Part shown: one piece after another, positions 47,450 to 60,199 of the stretch | Numbering within the stretch: position 1 is the stretch's first letter | Layout of the letters: the number at the start of each line of letters is the position of its first letter | Source: Nymphaea colorata | Taxonomy: Eukaryota > Streptophyta > Magnoliopsida > Nymphaeales > Nymphaeaceae | Reading direction: 5' to 3' | Length of the DNA: 64,000 nt | Assembly: GCF_008831285.2 (NCBI RefSeq) | Contig: NC_045143.1 | Location: 5,155,503-5,219,502, forward strand | Made by a program: the position numbers and the translations under genes | Notes under the pieces: generated by a model | Databases searched by the model: none | Told to the model about the DNA's origin: nothing | What the model saw: only the letters and a program-made list of their open reading frames with translations

Positions 47450-48332
47450 GACTAATAATATGGTTATTTCATAGTATTTGTTTTAAAGAAAAGTTTTCCA
47501 ACTCTAACCTTTCAAGAGTTTGAGCCGAGTTGAGCCAACTTGAACTCGCGTTGTTTGTCTTGAAAGGAACTCGAACTCCATTCAAGCTCGAGTCAAGTTC
47601 TATTTCATTAGCTTGAGTTCGACTTGGCTTGAGTTCTTAAAATTTAAACTCGGCTCGATTCAGCTCGTTTAAGCTTGAGCCGAAGATTGGTTTGAACCGA
47701 GTCAAGTATTTCATTAAAAAGATTTATTTTTTTTAAAAAAAGACATCATATAGACTTAAATATGAAACCTGTTACATGTATATCCATTTGAGCAATCTAC
47801 CTTTTTTTTATAATTTTATGAGACATATTTTATATATTTTCATCGAGTTTAACCAAGTTGAGCCCAATTAACTGAGCTCCACTCGTTTAGGTTGTGGAGT
47901 TCATTTTCTAACAGCCCTACCTTTCACGGAATGCATTGATGAATGCATTTAATCACCTTTTGATCTGATGCAATGTATAGTGCGGATTGATTGGACAGAG
48001 GTGCGTGCCATATGCCTCACACGTCAACCTTTGAAAGATCTCCCATATTTTATAAAAGAATAAGGAGTGCATTGTTTTAGAAAAAAACTAGAATGCCCGA
48101 TAAAATCTTTATAAATTTTAATTTGTATATGTCATATATAATTTGAAAACGACGGATTGAGTCTATTGACCCGGTGGGTTACCCTAAGTCATTATCTTCC
48201 GTCGATAGCGACTGCATTAAATTTGTCCAAGAAGTTTTCTTGGATCGCATCTGCGACATTGAGACCCTGAAATTGAATTCTTCTACAGCCGGCAGAATGG
48301 AATGAAATTCAGCGTAGAAGTCTTCCCCTCTC

Positions 48333-48338
<6 letters not shown>

Positions 48339-48375
<37 letters not shown>
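48339..48375 (+). repeat. (TA)n microsatellite
   Basis: About 18 TA units run uninterrupted in intergenic DNA. Confidence 0.9.
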
Positions 48376-48380
<5 letters not shown>

Positions 48381-49862
48381 GTATCTTTAATCTTGTTCCA
48401 CCCTCTCACATCATACAGTTTGTACTTGATAGTAGGGGCGGCCGCTTGGCACCACTCCGACTAATGAAAAAAAAAATATATTGAAAAAATAATAATTTTT
48501 AATTACGTAATGTATTTTTTGGATTTGAATTCAGTTTGGTCTTACTCGGATTTAGAAGTTGGACTGTCGGCCTGCCCCTAAAGAAAATCTTGACTCCGTT
48601 CCTGCCTGATAGTGTATTTAATCAAACAATGTATTTGTATCATGTGGCTGTGATCGAAGAATGGCTGGATGGCCGGAGATAAATATAAAGAGTGAAACGA
48701 AATGACAAGAGGATGCAGCAAGCAATCTGTTGAACTAAAAAAAAAAAACTTAGTAAAACTTGATTTCACGACTTCAACATGACTTGGATTTTCCATTTGG
48801 ATCCCTATAGAGAGGGAAGAGGTCGGGCCTTCCATTTGGATCCATGTGCATGAGATTTGGATTTTCCAAGTCCAGTTACATATGATTCGGATTCATGATA
48901 CATTCAAAGGTCTGAACAAAAGCAAATACCCAAAAATTATCCGCTAATAACATGCTAAACATGGATTCTTCTTTGTAGCCTCCTTCAAGTGAGATGGAGT
49001 TCGCTCCTGCATCAGGGCCAAAACAGTGTGAAGACTCACTTTGAAAAGTCCAAGAGATCTTCAATTGCTTATAAAGAGGGTTGTTGAGTGGTTGTTGTCT
49101 TGGTCCTTAGCCTTTTTAGGATTGAAACTAAAGCTCTTATGAGGCAGGTTGAAATTCGTCGAACTAAAGGCTTGAACCCGATGTGGGAATGAGTTGGGTT
49201 GTTATAGTGATATAAGAACACAGTTCAACACTCATACCTGACGTTCCACACATGTGAGCGCGTGTGAGAGATGAATGGTAATGGTTCACTTTGAGAAATT
49301 ATGCAAAATCTTAAAGGGCCTATAATTGTGATTGTTAAATGGTTGATTGTTCTGATTCTTGGCTTTTTTTTTTTTTTTTGAGTTGGACCCAAAACTGTCA
49401 AGGGTGATTTGAGATCTGTCAAAGCTTCTTTTGGGTGTTTGATTCGATCATGGTAGTGTAGAATAGCAAAGCGACCTTAAATGTGAATTTTGGACGTCCA
49501 TTCTGATTAAGAAATTAGATTGGATTTGAAATTAAAAATTGACGTCCAATCAAATTCGGATTTAAATAAATATCCAAGTAGATTTAGATTCAAATTCACA
49601 TTTAATTTCAAGTGAATGTTTTATGTCCTATATCCCTACATCTTGAAAGTCGGTTCTTGAGCAATTCAGACTTGGTTGTGTTTCTAAAACTTAGATTCAT
49701 ATGTGAAAATAAAAGACAGATTTAGATCATACTTGGAGGGTAAACTTAAGATTAGATTCACATATAATACAAACTTTTCTTCATTTTTATTTGCATATGA
49801 ACTTAAACCCAAATATATGAACATCTAATACATCAAATATGATAAAGGGTACATCTAATTCG

Positions 49863-49958
49863 AATATGATCAGATTATCCTTAAGTCTAAGTCTAATATG
49901 ATCAGATTATCCTTAAGTCTAAGTCTAATATGTTCAGATTATCCTTAAGTCTAAGTCT
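49863..49958 (+). repeat. Three tandem copies of a 32-bp unit
   Basis: The unit AATATGATCAGATTATCC followed by TTAAGTCTAAGTCT is repeated three times head to tail. The third copy has one substitution (TTCAG for ATCAG). Near-identity suggests recent expansion. Confidence 0.9.
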
Positions 49959-52064
49959 GAGGCTCGAAGACCATCTCAAAAAAGTTTAGTCTCTTGCACT
50001 CATGTCATCTACCATTCAAACTAATAGGTTGTACCACCAACAGCGGTGACATTTGATAACAGTAAACTATGGAAAGGTGTCGAAGTTGAAAATTCTGGAT
50101 CAAGTTTCAACTCTGTGTTTGTTTTTCAAGTTATTTTGTTGTATTTTCTTCTTAACAAACAATATGTAGTTAGTCTATTCTTGCTTTAAAATCAAACAAA
50201 TTAAGAGTGGTTTATGTATAGTGACAAAATAATTCTCTTTCTCAGCTCTTTATCTTGAAAAATAAATAGTGATTGCGAATTCAGCATAAATTTACTAGAC
50301 CCACTTTTTTATGGGGGGAATTTTTAAAATACACTTGAAATTTGACGTGAATAAAGACATAGTTAGGTCTTGCACTCGAAGCAAAAATAAAAGTTTAGTC
50401 GAATTGAACCTTTAAGCTATCAATAACTGAAGTTGGGTAATGAAATAAAACAAATAAAAACCTCCATTATTTTGAATATGATTAGATTATATAATTAATC
50501 ATGGCATACCCAATTTGCATTTTCATCCCAATGTCATTGGTCTCTTTAAGTAATCAAATAATGTTGTTGATTTATGTCTAGCTATATACAAATTACTAAT
50601 TTATATTAGTATGAAACATAGTTAGGAGAATTTTATTTTCATTAATATTAAAAACTTATACAAGAAAACCTGGTTCTCACAAAGTCAAGCCTTTTGAGGG
50701 TGTCATTCAAACGTGCCCTACATGTATTGAAAAATTAAGTATTTTCTCATGTTGTTGGAAGGTAAAAGAATAATTTTTCACTAACTTAAATCAATATATG
50801 AGAATTTCAATTGGAAGTAGAAAAGTTTAGTCATGATTTTGATAATGTGCCAAAGTTTCGAGTGCGCTTGAAAATTTGTGGGCCACATTGTCCGTTCAAT
50901 CGCGCAGCAAAAAGGGTGTGCTGACCAATAACGGCCTGAATCATCGCCTTTAAAAGTTAGAAAAATAGAAATTTATTATTTTATTAAAAAAATAGCATAA
51001 TCGGGCCTAAACTGACCCGATTCACATACTATATCCACCAAAAAATGAGACATATGGGCTCCTGTATCATTGGGATCGGTCAGCTTGGCTTTAAGGATCT
51101 TCTTAAAAATCTCAACATTGGTGAACCGATTATAAAGAATAACTGCTTGGTCTGCTTCAATCTTACAAGGTCGTCGAACTTACTACATTTCATTATATTA
51201 AAAGTTTAACGTTCGTGCTCTATTGGGCTATGTGCACCACGTTTAGAGCTCCAATCATTCCACGAACTCCTTTAGATCTTCTATCTAGAAAATAATCTTT
51301 CTCGAACTTGGCATATCTTAAGTCAATCTGTATGTGTTCTTTGCTCGGTATAGTTTGCCATATAAAGTGTAAAGTGAAACCACCATAGAATCATCGATTT
51401 CGGATAGCAGTTCTCCTTTTCTTTAGCCCAGATGTTTGGGGTAAGGGGAGAATCTTGAAGCCATATTGCCAAGAAAGGAATTGAGAAATTGAGAGCAGTT
51501 TCCGATACATTTTGCTGACAGTGGGACCGAAAGGATCGCGTTTGATGAGATAGATGCTAATGCCATGCATGAGAAAAGAATAATAAAGATTCTAGGATCT
51601 CAACAATCTCCACCAGGATCTATAAATTGGCCTCGTTTGGTTCGCCATAACGATTATTTTAATCGAATACCAATCAATTTTGGTGGGACACCAATCAGGA
51701 ATTCAACACCGAGGCGTTAAGGTCGGAATACTTTTCTCATGAGAGAGAGAGAGCGAGAGTCTTTTTGCAGATATTCTGTTGGTATTTGAATGGTGACGAA
51801 GCTTTGCGTGCGAAATGTAGCGGTTTGCACGTTATGGTTGGGGGTTTTGAGTGCTGTATGTATCGGATTGCACGGTTTTTTTTGGTTTCCAGATATGTAT
51901 AGTTAGAGGGAGCAGAAACCCTCTTGGTGGGGGCCGACCGGAAGAAGGCCTTTCCGGTTGTGGGTAGTTCGGTTTCTCTGAGCAAACCAAAGGCACGTGC
52001 ACGTAGTTTAATATCTCCACCAACGAGTTTCTATCAATCTGATATTCGACATGAAAGCTTGACG

Positions 52065-55000
52065 ATGGCAGGCATTATGAGGAGGTTGAGGTTAACAAAC
52101 TTTTTATTAAGTTCTTTTGGTATTTGTTCCATGTTGATATGATATGGCTGAATCTATCTGTGTCTCTCTCTGTGTCAATTGAGGATGCAGTCCGCCACAC
52201 AGGAAATCAAATGAATCATTCAGGCTGATTCTGACTACACTTGTTGGTATTGTTGTTGGTTACTTCGTTGGGGCTTCTCTACCAAGCACTTCTTTGCTTA
52301 AGGTGGCCTCTTCCTCCATCTCTCTACGAAAGAGAGCTAAGATCCTGTTTCATCTGGGTGGTGTTCTAATTTTCTTTTTCTTTTTATTTTGGATGATGGG
52401 CAGGTTGATTTGTTGAATATTAGGCAGAACGCAGAGCATAATCGGTACCTCGAGAGACTCAATTCTTTGTTGCACAGGAAATTGAATTTGCGTCAGACAC
52501 CATCTGCCAACGTCTCCAACGCCACCCCTTCGGTAAACTTAGCAAACAATTCCAGGGTAACTATTATCCATCTTTGGGCTTTTCTGTATGTACATTTTTA
52601 TATGAGCTATCTTTTTGAGCGTTTATGGTGCTGGCTTTTGCTTGAGAATTACTTGTCATAAATATTATGTATGATATATTACGAACTTTTGAAGCGGTTG
52701 AAGACGATAATGGTGTTAGGTGCAGGAGAGTTAAATGAAAAAGAGAATTTATTCAGATGGTGGTGCGTCGAGGAATTCAAAATCGTGTCTATGCTTAATT
52801 TGTTAGTCCTCCTGAAGTGGAGAGAGCCCCTAAGCGTGCAGACTTTAGTTTTGAACACCTGCAGAAGCCTTTTTACGGCTTTATGAACAAAATTTGGTCT
52901 TCAGTCTAACACGAAGGAAAAGGGAAATCACTTGATGAGTCTCTGTTACTTATATTACAGCAAAGGATGAAACCACATTGCACATTGTTTGGGTTTATCC
53001 CTTCCAAAGATACCATAGTTTTTAGGTGGAAATAGGATGAGATATCTCACCATTTGTTGGATGTATTTGCCAACTCTTGGATGGAGGAGAAACTGGTACT
53101 TAATTTGGGAAATATTCATAGATAATCACTCTAAACTGACACAACAAAAGAGGCACACAAGGCGGCTAAATTCTATTTACGTTTGGGAGAAATCGAAACT
53201 GTATTGCACATTCTATGGTTTTACTTTCAAAGAACCCAGTGTTATGTTATAGTACATGATATATTTCACTGGTTGGATACAATTATCGGTTCTTGATTGG
53301 CCCCACAACATCCTCGATTAGGGAAGAAAAACAAAACAAGGAGTTGCTGTAGACTATCTTGGACAGAAAGAGTCTTTATTAAAAATAATGACTTTAACAT
53401 TCATAGAATATGCAATCATACCGTTAGCAAGGGGGCTCAATCTCAGAATAAAGATGGATCCCATACTCAAATGTTTAACAAGGAATTTAGGGGAGGAGAG
53501 TCCCTGGCTTATAGACATCAAGTGACTACTCCCTTCTTTATTGATCTGGGGGAAAATGAGCTGCCTATGAGTTGGGAAGCTAGACATCAATCAACTGGCT
53601 TGATGAGGGAACTAAGTTGGCACGCTAGAACAGTTTTCTGGCACAACAGAGTGGTGCCTTACCTCAATGCAGGCAGATGCACTGTGGCATTCATCGTGGT
53701 GCATCAAGATTCCTATGTATTCATCCAAGATTGAAACTAGATTGCCAGGCAGACCAGTGGCATCACATTCTTGTAAGGTCTGCTTGGTTATGTAGAAAGC
53801 TAACTGGACAGGAACCAAGTATTTGAAGGATGTCTCTTCTTGCTTCACTTCCTTTCACCACAATGTGAGAAATCTACTCTAGCATGCACTGAGTAAAACT
53901 TTCGCTGACAACATGATGGATGCAAATCTCAAGAGAACCATTTTCAGACCCGATAGTCTCATCAATAATTTGCTGGCTTGGTTACTGGTGGTTGTGTTTC
54001 TCATGCTTCTCAAGCTAATAATACATTTGATGAAGTTGTAAACATGACAGATATTATGTGGTTTTTGACAGATGAGGAATATAAAGAATAAGGTTTATAT
54101 AAAAAGTTCATGAAATTATAAAGCAACTTGTGTAGTTCTAAGAATACCTATTCATTATTCCATCCTGTCATTGCCATGACTTGCTACTAGCTTTCATAGA
54201 CCTCTGTAAGCGGTGTACTATGATGTCAGTTTCACACATGCATTTGATTCCCTTGTTGTGTTTTAGGCTTTTAGCTGTACTTTCTTAAACTCTACATTCT
54301 TTAAAAATCTACACTCCTATTGTTTTAATACAGATTTATGTGCCCACAAATCCACGTGGAGCTGAGTTGCTGCCTCCAGGCATCATTAATGCTAGCTCAG
54401 ATCTTTACCTCCGCAGACTATGGGGCAATCCTAGTGAGGTACAAACATTGAGTATCATTTTGGCAGTTCAAAAGAAGTTATGCCAGAAAGGGCATAAACA
54501 TTGCTTTTTGTGCCTGTAGAGGCAGTTATCTTGTTCTTTCATTTTCTTATTGTTTGTTTTGCCTTTGAGACATCTTTTAGGACTTGGTTTTGAAGCCAAA
54601 ATACCTGTTGGTACTGACTGTTGGTTATCGTCAAAAGGATGTCATTGATGCTGTAGTGTCAAAGGTGAACTTCCTTTCACTATCAAAATATCACTTTTGA
54701 CTGTCACTGTTCTTTGCATTATGTTGCTTTTTATATAGTGCTTTATGGTGTTACTGTTCTGTATTTTCAGTTTTCAGAAAACTTCTCCTTTCTTTTGTTC
54801 CATTATGATGGAAAAACCAGTGAATGGGACCAGTTTGAATGGTCAAAGAGGGCCATTCATGTTAGTGCAAGAAAACAAGCGAAGTGGTAAGGAACATTAC
54901 TTCCTCTGGATTTTACTTATAACTGTCTAGTTCCTTTTCCGACTGTATCTTTCATTTTGTATGGTGATGAAGATTCAAGTGTTCTTTTTGTTTCTCTTTC

Positions 55001-58000
55001 TAAGATGTTATAATTTAAGATAAAAGATGCCCACTATAATTAGAAAAGGACTTTTCCATCAGTCCTTGTAATTCATTTCCTAGTTTAATCGTCTGATCAA
55101 TTTGTTATGACATGCCAAATTAGTTATGCACCTAACAAATTGCAGTGCCTGTTTATAAACTTTAGAAGCATCCTTCATGTAGAGACTTTCATATCAAGCT
55201 GTAATGTGCGCGTGCATCCTCCATAGGCACCTACGTGTCTTTGACTGATTTTCCTTCTTTAAAATTTTTTGTGGTTCCAGGAACCATATAAAGATCTCCC
55301 TTTGATAGGTGCATAAGCAAGTAGTTTAAAAAAAATCAGTTTTAAAACCAGTAGGCCATATATTGTCAAACCACAGATAGAGCAGCTTGTGGATGAAGTC
55401 ATGATCTTAAATTAACGGACTAAATTTGGTGGTCCTCTATCCAATTTCACTTCTTCGTCATGTCATTAAAGATATGGCACAACACATTGACTTATGGAGA
55501 CCTTGAACAACTGTTTTATGTCGTTATGTACAGTTTGACAGTAGAAGTACATTAATGCATACAACCTTCGTTGATTCAACATTTGTTACTTAGTCGCTTA
55601 AGAAAATAGCTGAAACAGTAACCTTGCACTTTTTTTGAGTGTTGTCCTCCTCTGTTAATTATTTTGCCAAATTTGCATGTAAAAGGGCTTATTTTAGAGG
55701 ATAACATTTTATTTTATTTGCATTAGCTGTTAGATGTCATCTTGTATGTGAGGCATTCAGATAATGAAATTCCCTTTTTTTCATTCATACTCTTTTTAAT
55801 TGGTCTTTTTTTCAATTTACACACAATCAAGATTGTTTATAATTTATACCGCTGTATCTTTTAGGTGGTTTGCCAAACGTTTCCTTCACCCAGATATACT
55901 TGCTGCATATGATTACATATTCATTTGGGATGAAGATTTGGGAGTGGAACATTTTAATGCAGAGGAGTAAGTTGCTTCTTGCATATGACTTCCTGTTTTA
56001 TATGTTGTTAGTTCTGAAGATTTAATAGGTTGATTCTAATGTACCTCTTAATTGAACTTATGATGGCGAACATCCATCTTTTATGCATATAATGATCAAA
56101 TTGGCATTTCCATATTATCATAGTAATATGCAATTACATGAACAGGTATCTGAAGCTTGTGAGAAAATATGGTCTGGAAATATCACAGCCAGCATTGGAG
56201 GAAAACAATGCCTTAACATGGTTGTTGACCAGGAGGAGAACTGATGTTGAAATCCACAAGTACGAACATTGAAGATCTTTCCCTGTCTGAAACATCATGT
56301 CTATTTTTCAATAATATTTTGTGCATGCTACAGAGAAACACAAGAAAGACCAGGCTGGTGCCGAGATCCACATCTGCCACCTTGTGCTGGGTAAATATCG
56401 TAACTCTGTTATTCGAACTGTTATTCGAACTTGTCTACTTGATACAACAAGAAATATTGCTGCTTCTAAAGCAATGCATATTTGCTTTCTATGCTATGTC
56501 ATTGTCTTTAGATGGTAAAATCTATTTTTTTTATGGAATTCTGATGAAAGAAAGATTATTGGCGAAAACGCAATATGGCAGATTTGTTGAGATAATGGCC
56601 CCTGTTTTTTCAATGAATGCATGGCGCTGTGTTTGGCACATGATTCAGGTACGTTGAGTAATCATTTGATGCAATGATCATGAAGCCACTATGTGTCTGG
56701 CAGTCCTATTACTCTTTTTCTCATTGTCTCAAGATTTTTTTCATTATGCCTATGGTGTTAGAAGATGTTCTTTCTCCTGTTGCAGAATGACTTGGTTCAT
56801 GGGTGGGGTTTGGATCTTGCCCTGCAGAGATGTGTTGAGGTAAAACCTAGACTTTTGAAATGCTAGTATTAATATCCCCTGCTGCAAGTCAGTAATTTAG
56901 TGCTTGCAGAGTAGCTCAAACACTATTGAAGTTCTGCCCCAAGCCATTCTCCAAGTGCATGTGACTGTCATGTGGACAGGAGCTGCATGATAATTGTAAA
57001 TTTGTAATTACCAATTACTGGGATGTCCTTGCCATGATTCTGGTGTCATGAATCGATGCTATCTGCCTGATCTGAGATGATCCTCATCATGACTTGATTG
57101 GGGTTACTTTTGTGACTTTGTCAAATGCTATTGAAGTTCTGTGCCAAGCCATTCTCCAAGAGCATGTGATTGTCATCTCCACAGGAGCTCCATGATAATT
57201 GTAATTACCAATTACTAAGAGCTCCTTCCCATGATTCTGGTGTGATGGGTTAATGCTATCTGATCTGAGATGATCTCCATCATGACTTGATTGGGGTTAC
57301 TTTTGTGAATACACCAACATGGTTATGGACAGAACCATGAAAATGATGCATTGAACCACTATCCTTACCATGCTAACCCCAACTGTTTAGTCATGGACAA
57401 TGTGTTGCAGCATCTCAATTCTAGCCAACATCCAAAACTGGACCACAAAGGGCTTTATCCATGAAAAGGATTCTGCATGTGCAAGTAGCTTAATCAGCAA
57501 TTTCAGCTGGTATACAATGGACTTCGGCATGGTTTCGAGTCTTCGTTTGTGAAATCTTCAACTATCATTTTCAGCTGATCAAAAACCCAATAAAGTTGTT
57601 TTGAATTGGGAGTTGGCATATCAAGGTTAGATGAGTCAGAAATACTTCCAAATCAAGAACCATGTTTCATATTCTGGATTATATGAATCAATCTTAGTCT
57701 TACTCATTTCTGACCTGGATGCATCTCCAAAAGAACCATGTTCATGTTCCGGACTCTGGATTATTTAAATCAATCTTAATCTCGCTCGTATCTGAATTGT
57801 GTGCATCTCTTATTGACCTTATCCAGCATGTTTTATAGATCGATAACTTGTACTATGCCTGCCTTCCTCCTAAAGTCTAGTTGGATGTTCTTTATGTTGC
57901 ATTATGGAGACAATGTGTGCGATGATTTATAATCTTCTTCTGTGATTCAGCCAGCACATGAAAAGATTGGTGTTGTTGATGCCCAGTGGATCATTCACAT

Positions 58001-58587
58001 GGTACTCCCTTCACTTGGTGATCAGGTATACCATCTGTTCTGTCCAAACTCAATTTCGTGTCACATGCAGATTTCTTTGTGACCTGCAATATGAGTTGGT
58101 TTTACTTGTTTGTGTTTGCTATGGTATATCTCACAGTGTGTGTGTGTTTCTATATATGTATATATATATATATAGAATGGTTCATACTATAACCCTACAT
58201 GTCTTACTATGAAAAGGTAGAGGGTGTCTGATGTGCTGACATAAAGAGACATTTAGGACATAGGATCTATATATATATATATATATATATACATTGTAGA
58301 GAGAAAGAGAGTGATCATGTGGATGTGTTTCAGTTGGTTGACTGTTCTTGTATTTAATGTTTGACTACATTGCAGGGTGAAGGCAAAGATGGAAGGCAAC
58401 CTTGGGAAGGGGTAGGACTTGAATTTTAGTGTATATCATATGGGTCTGATAGGCCTCTTTATAAATGGTGAATCAACATCTTTAGTCATACTTTCAGGTG
58501 CGAGCTAGGTGCAAAGAAGAGTGGACAGAATTTCGGATTCGTATGGAGGAGGCTGAAAAGGAATTTCATAGCAGCTCTGTTCAGTAG
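52065..58587 (+). CDS. DUF707 family type II membrane protein (storage-protein/lysine-ketoglutarate reductase trans-splicing related)
   Basis: Fourteen exons: 52065-52084, 52191-52302, 52404-52556, 54334-54438, 54581-54664, 54771-54886, 55865-55966, 56146-56259, 56334-56390, 56582-56648, 56786-56839, 57951-58025, 58376-58411 and 58498-58587. All join in frame to 394 aa. A short basic N-terminus precedes one membrane anchor (~18-38, LTTLVGIVVGYFVGA), then an Asn-rich stem. The DUF707 domain covers ~96-390: IYVPTNPRGAELLPPGI, LYLRRLWG, LLFHYDGKTSEWDQFEW, WWFAKRFLHPD, IFIWDEDLGVEHFNAEEY, GWCRDPHLPPCA, FVEIMAPVFSMNAWRCVWHM, NDLVHGWGLDLALQRC, EKIGVVDAQWIIH. The topology and the WDEDLG acidic motif are glycosyltransferase-like, suggesting a Golgi enzyme, but no reaction is established; the lysine-ketoglutarate name is a database label. 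The first coding exon is only 20 nt. Confidence 0.88.
52557..54333 (+). other. Large intron 3 of the DUF707 gene
   Basis: This 1.78-kb intron contains an open frame of 145 codons (53297-53734) with no recognisable motif, and two weakly similar stretches (~52970-53070 and ~53195-53280, sharing TTGCACATT, TTTCAAAGA-like and ATATTTCAC words). It may include an old insertion. I cannot support a gene in it. Confidence 0.5.
56916..57319 (+). repeat. 205-bp tandem duplication in DUF707 intron 11
   Basis: Copy 1 begins TCAAACACTATTGAAG at 56916 and copy 2 TCAAATGCTATTGAAG at 57121. Both contain CAAGCCATTCTCCAAG, GAGCTGCATGATAATTG-like, ATGATTCTGGTGT and CATGACTTGATTGGGG. The same 1.1-kb intron has a further imperfect duplication around 57655-57790 (AGAACCATGTT, TCTGGATTAT, AATCAATCTTA). 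Confidence 0.85.
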
Positions 58588-60199
58588 CACCAGTCGATGC
58601 AGTTCTTCTATCTTCTACTCTTCGCACAGCCCTAGCTTTCTTGGGATATCTAGAAGTTTCCCCTTCAATTCCTTGATTCTTCTATTTATTATATGTATAT
58701 TCTTAGAAGTTTCTAGTCCCTTTTTGCTTGGCTATCTCCCTGTCCTCTTGCACGTTGTGGACCTTGGTCAACTAGCTTTCTGCAGCATAATTTCTGGTTT
58801 TGTTGATTGACTAATTTTATTGGTTGGTATTCAACATAGCTGGAGAGGTTCGTGGTAAGGAAGTGAAGCTCTTGCACAACCATTATTGGCCTTTTTTTAC
58901 AGTTGGCAAGGGCGGCAATCATGAAGTCAAACTAGACCTTAGCATAGTTTCTGCTTATATATTGTTCTTTTTCTGATTCTGTGGGCACGAAAGTGATCAC
59001 CATCAGTGAAAGAGGAAAGCAACATGCAGAAGCTGATCCCGGATTATTATTTTAGAAGAGAAGCATCCTTCATAACTTTCCATTTGATGGTTATTTTCTC
59101 ACAAACCGTGAGTGATGTACATAGTTGTTTCCTCCTCATTAATACATACTGTACTTTTTGTTGCACTTGAAGGTTATCTATCTTCTCCCATTGATAAATT
59201 TGAAAACAGAACATTTCTATCAAATTCCAAATGTTTCTGCCAGATTATGTGATGATATGGAAATTTGGATTGAGCAAGTATTAGACGGCTTCATCCTGGT
59301 GGATTCCTTGTTTCGTGATAAAAAAAAGAAACAGTTATGTTTGCAGTTAATAATTTAACGCTTAACTGTGGAAAAGCCTTGAATTTGGAGTAGGCTCATT
59401 GACATTTAAAAGTTTGAGAATTTTAAAGCTTAATCGTGCAAAAAGCCATGCCTTTGGAGCGAGGCCCACTGACATTCAATAGCTTCCTGCAGTGACCCTT
59501 TTTTTTTTTACTTCATTAGATGAAACCATGGCTTGGAAAACACGGTTTCATCTTGTTTTGGCTCCGATGAAAATGCTTTTCGGGAACCTCCAGCCAAGTA
59601 TGATGCCGAGAAGCTTCCCCCTAGGGTTCTTAGTTGATAAGCTAGCGATTAGTAAGCAATTTACCCGATGCGTCTCATATTACTACGAACTTAGGGATAA
59701 GTTCTGGCAAAACTTTTAACACCAAATTCTGGTAGCAGAGCATACCGTGCACCTAGAGAGCATACTGCAGCGATCTGTTTGGTCTACAATAGAACCACCA
59801 AGGGCGAGAAAAACGAGTAGAAGGCAAACGCGTTTTAGTGCTACACCTATTAAATAACACTTGTAGTTGTAAATAAAACAGACTGCTTGGAGTCTTGGAC
59901 TCAACAGAACACGAGATCTTAGATGAACAAATATTGAAAACAGCAGGCGATAAGATGTGTCTAAGGGCTTCGTTTACTCAACTGAGTAAAGATAAAGATC
60001 CCAATTTCTTTCCTCTCCTTTTTTTTTTTTTGCTCTTCGGTTCCTTGCATACACAAAGTAAAAGAAAGAGAAAGAAGGAAGACCTTCTGTAAATTTTCAG
60101 AAACTCAATACCTCGAACATAAATTATACACGTAGCGGAGATCGAACTATGGACATCAGTGTATCACATAACAGGTTGAACTTTGAAACTAAAAAATGA
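58588..60199. other. Spacer between convergent DUF707 and thioredoxin-like genes
   Basis: It holds both 3' UTRs. A duplicated word pattern appears at ~59360-59480 (TTAACTGTGGAAAAGCC... and TTAATCGTGCAAAAAGCC..., each followed by TTGGAG and CTCATTGACATT/CCACTGACATT). No gene was recognised. Confidence 0.5.

Larger units (their letters stand above)
47450..52064. other. Intergenic region and upstream side of the DUF707 gene
   Basis: Contents include a patch of GAGTTGAGCC/TTGAACTCG-type words (~47515-47900), an (AT)n tract at ~48339-48375, and a T-run at ~49363-49379. A 3x32-bp tandem repeat lies at 49863-49958, and a GA tract at ~51741-51756. The last ~300 bp before 52065 are the likely promoter/leader. 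No other gene was recognised. Confidence 0.5.

Noticed and set aside
49863-49958. CRISPR-like short repeats
   Set aside because: The copies are directly adjacent with no spacers, and this is a plant nuclear sequence; it is a minisatellite.
53297-53734. 145-codon open frame inside DUF707 intron 3
   Set aside because: No recognisable motif and no splice-consistent neighbours; it lies inside a well-defined intron, so it is most likely chance or an old insertion.
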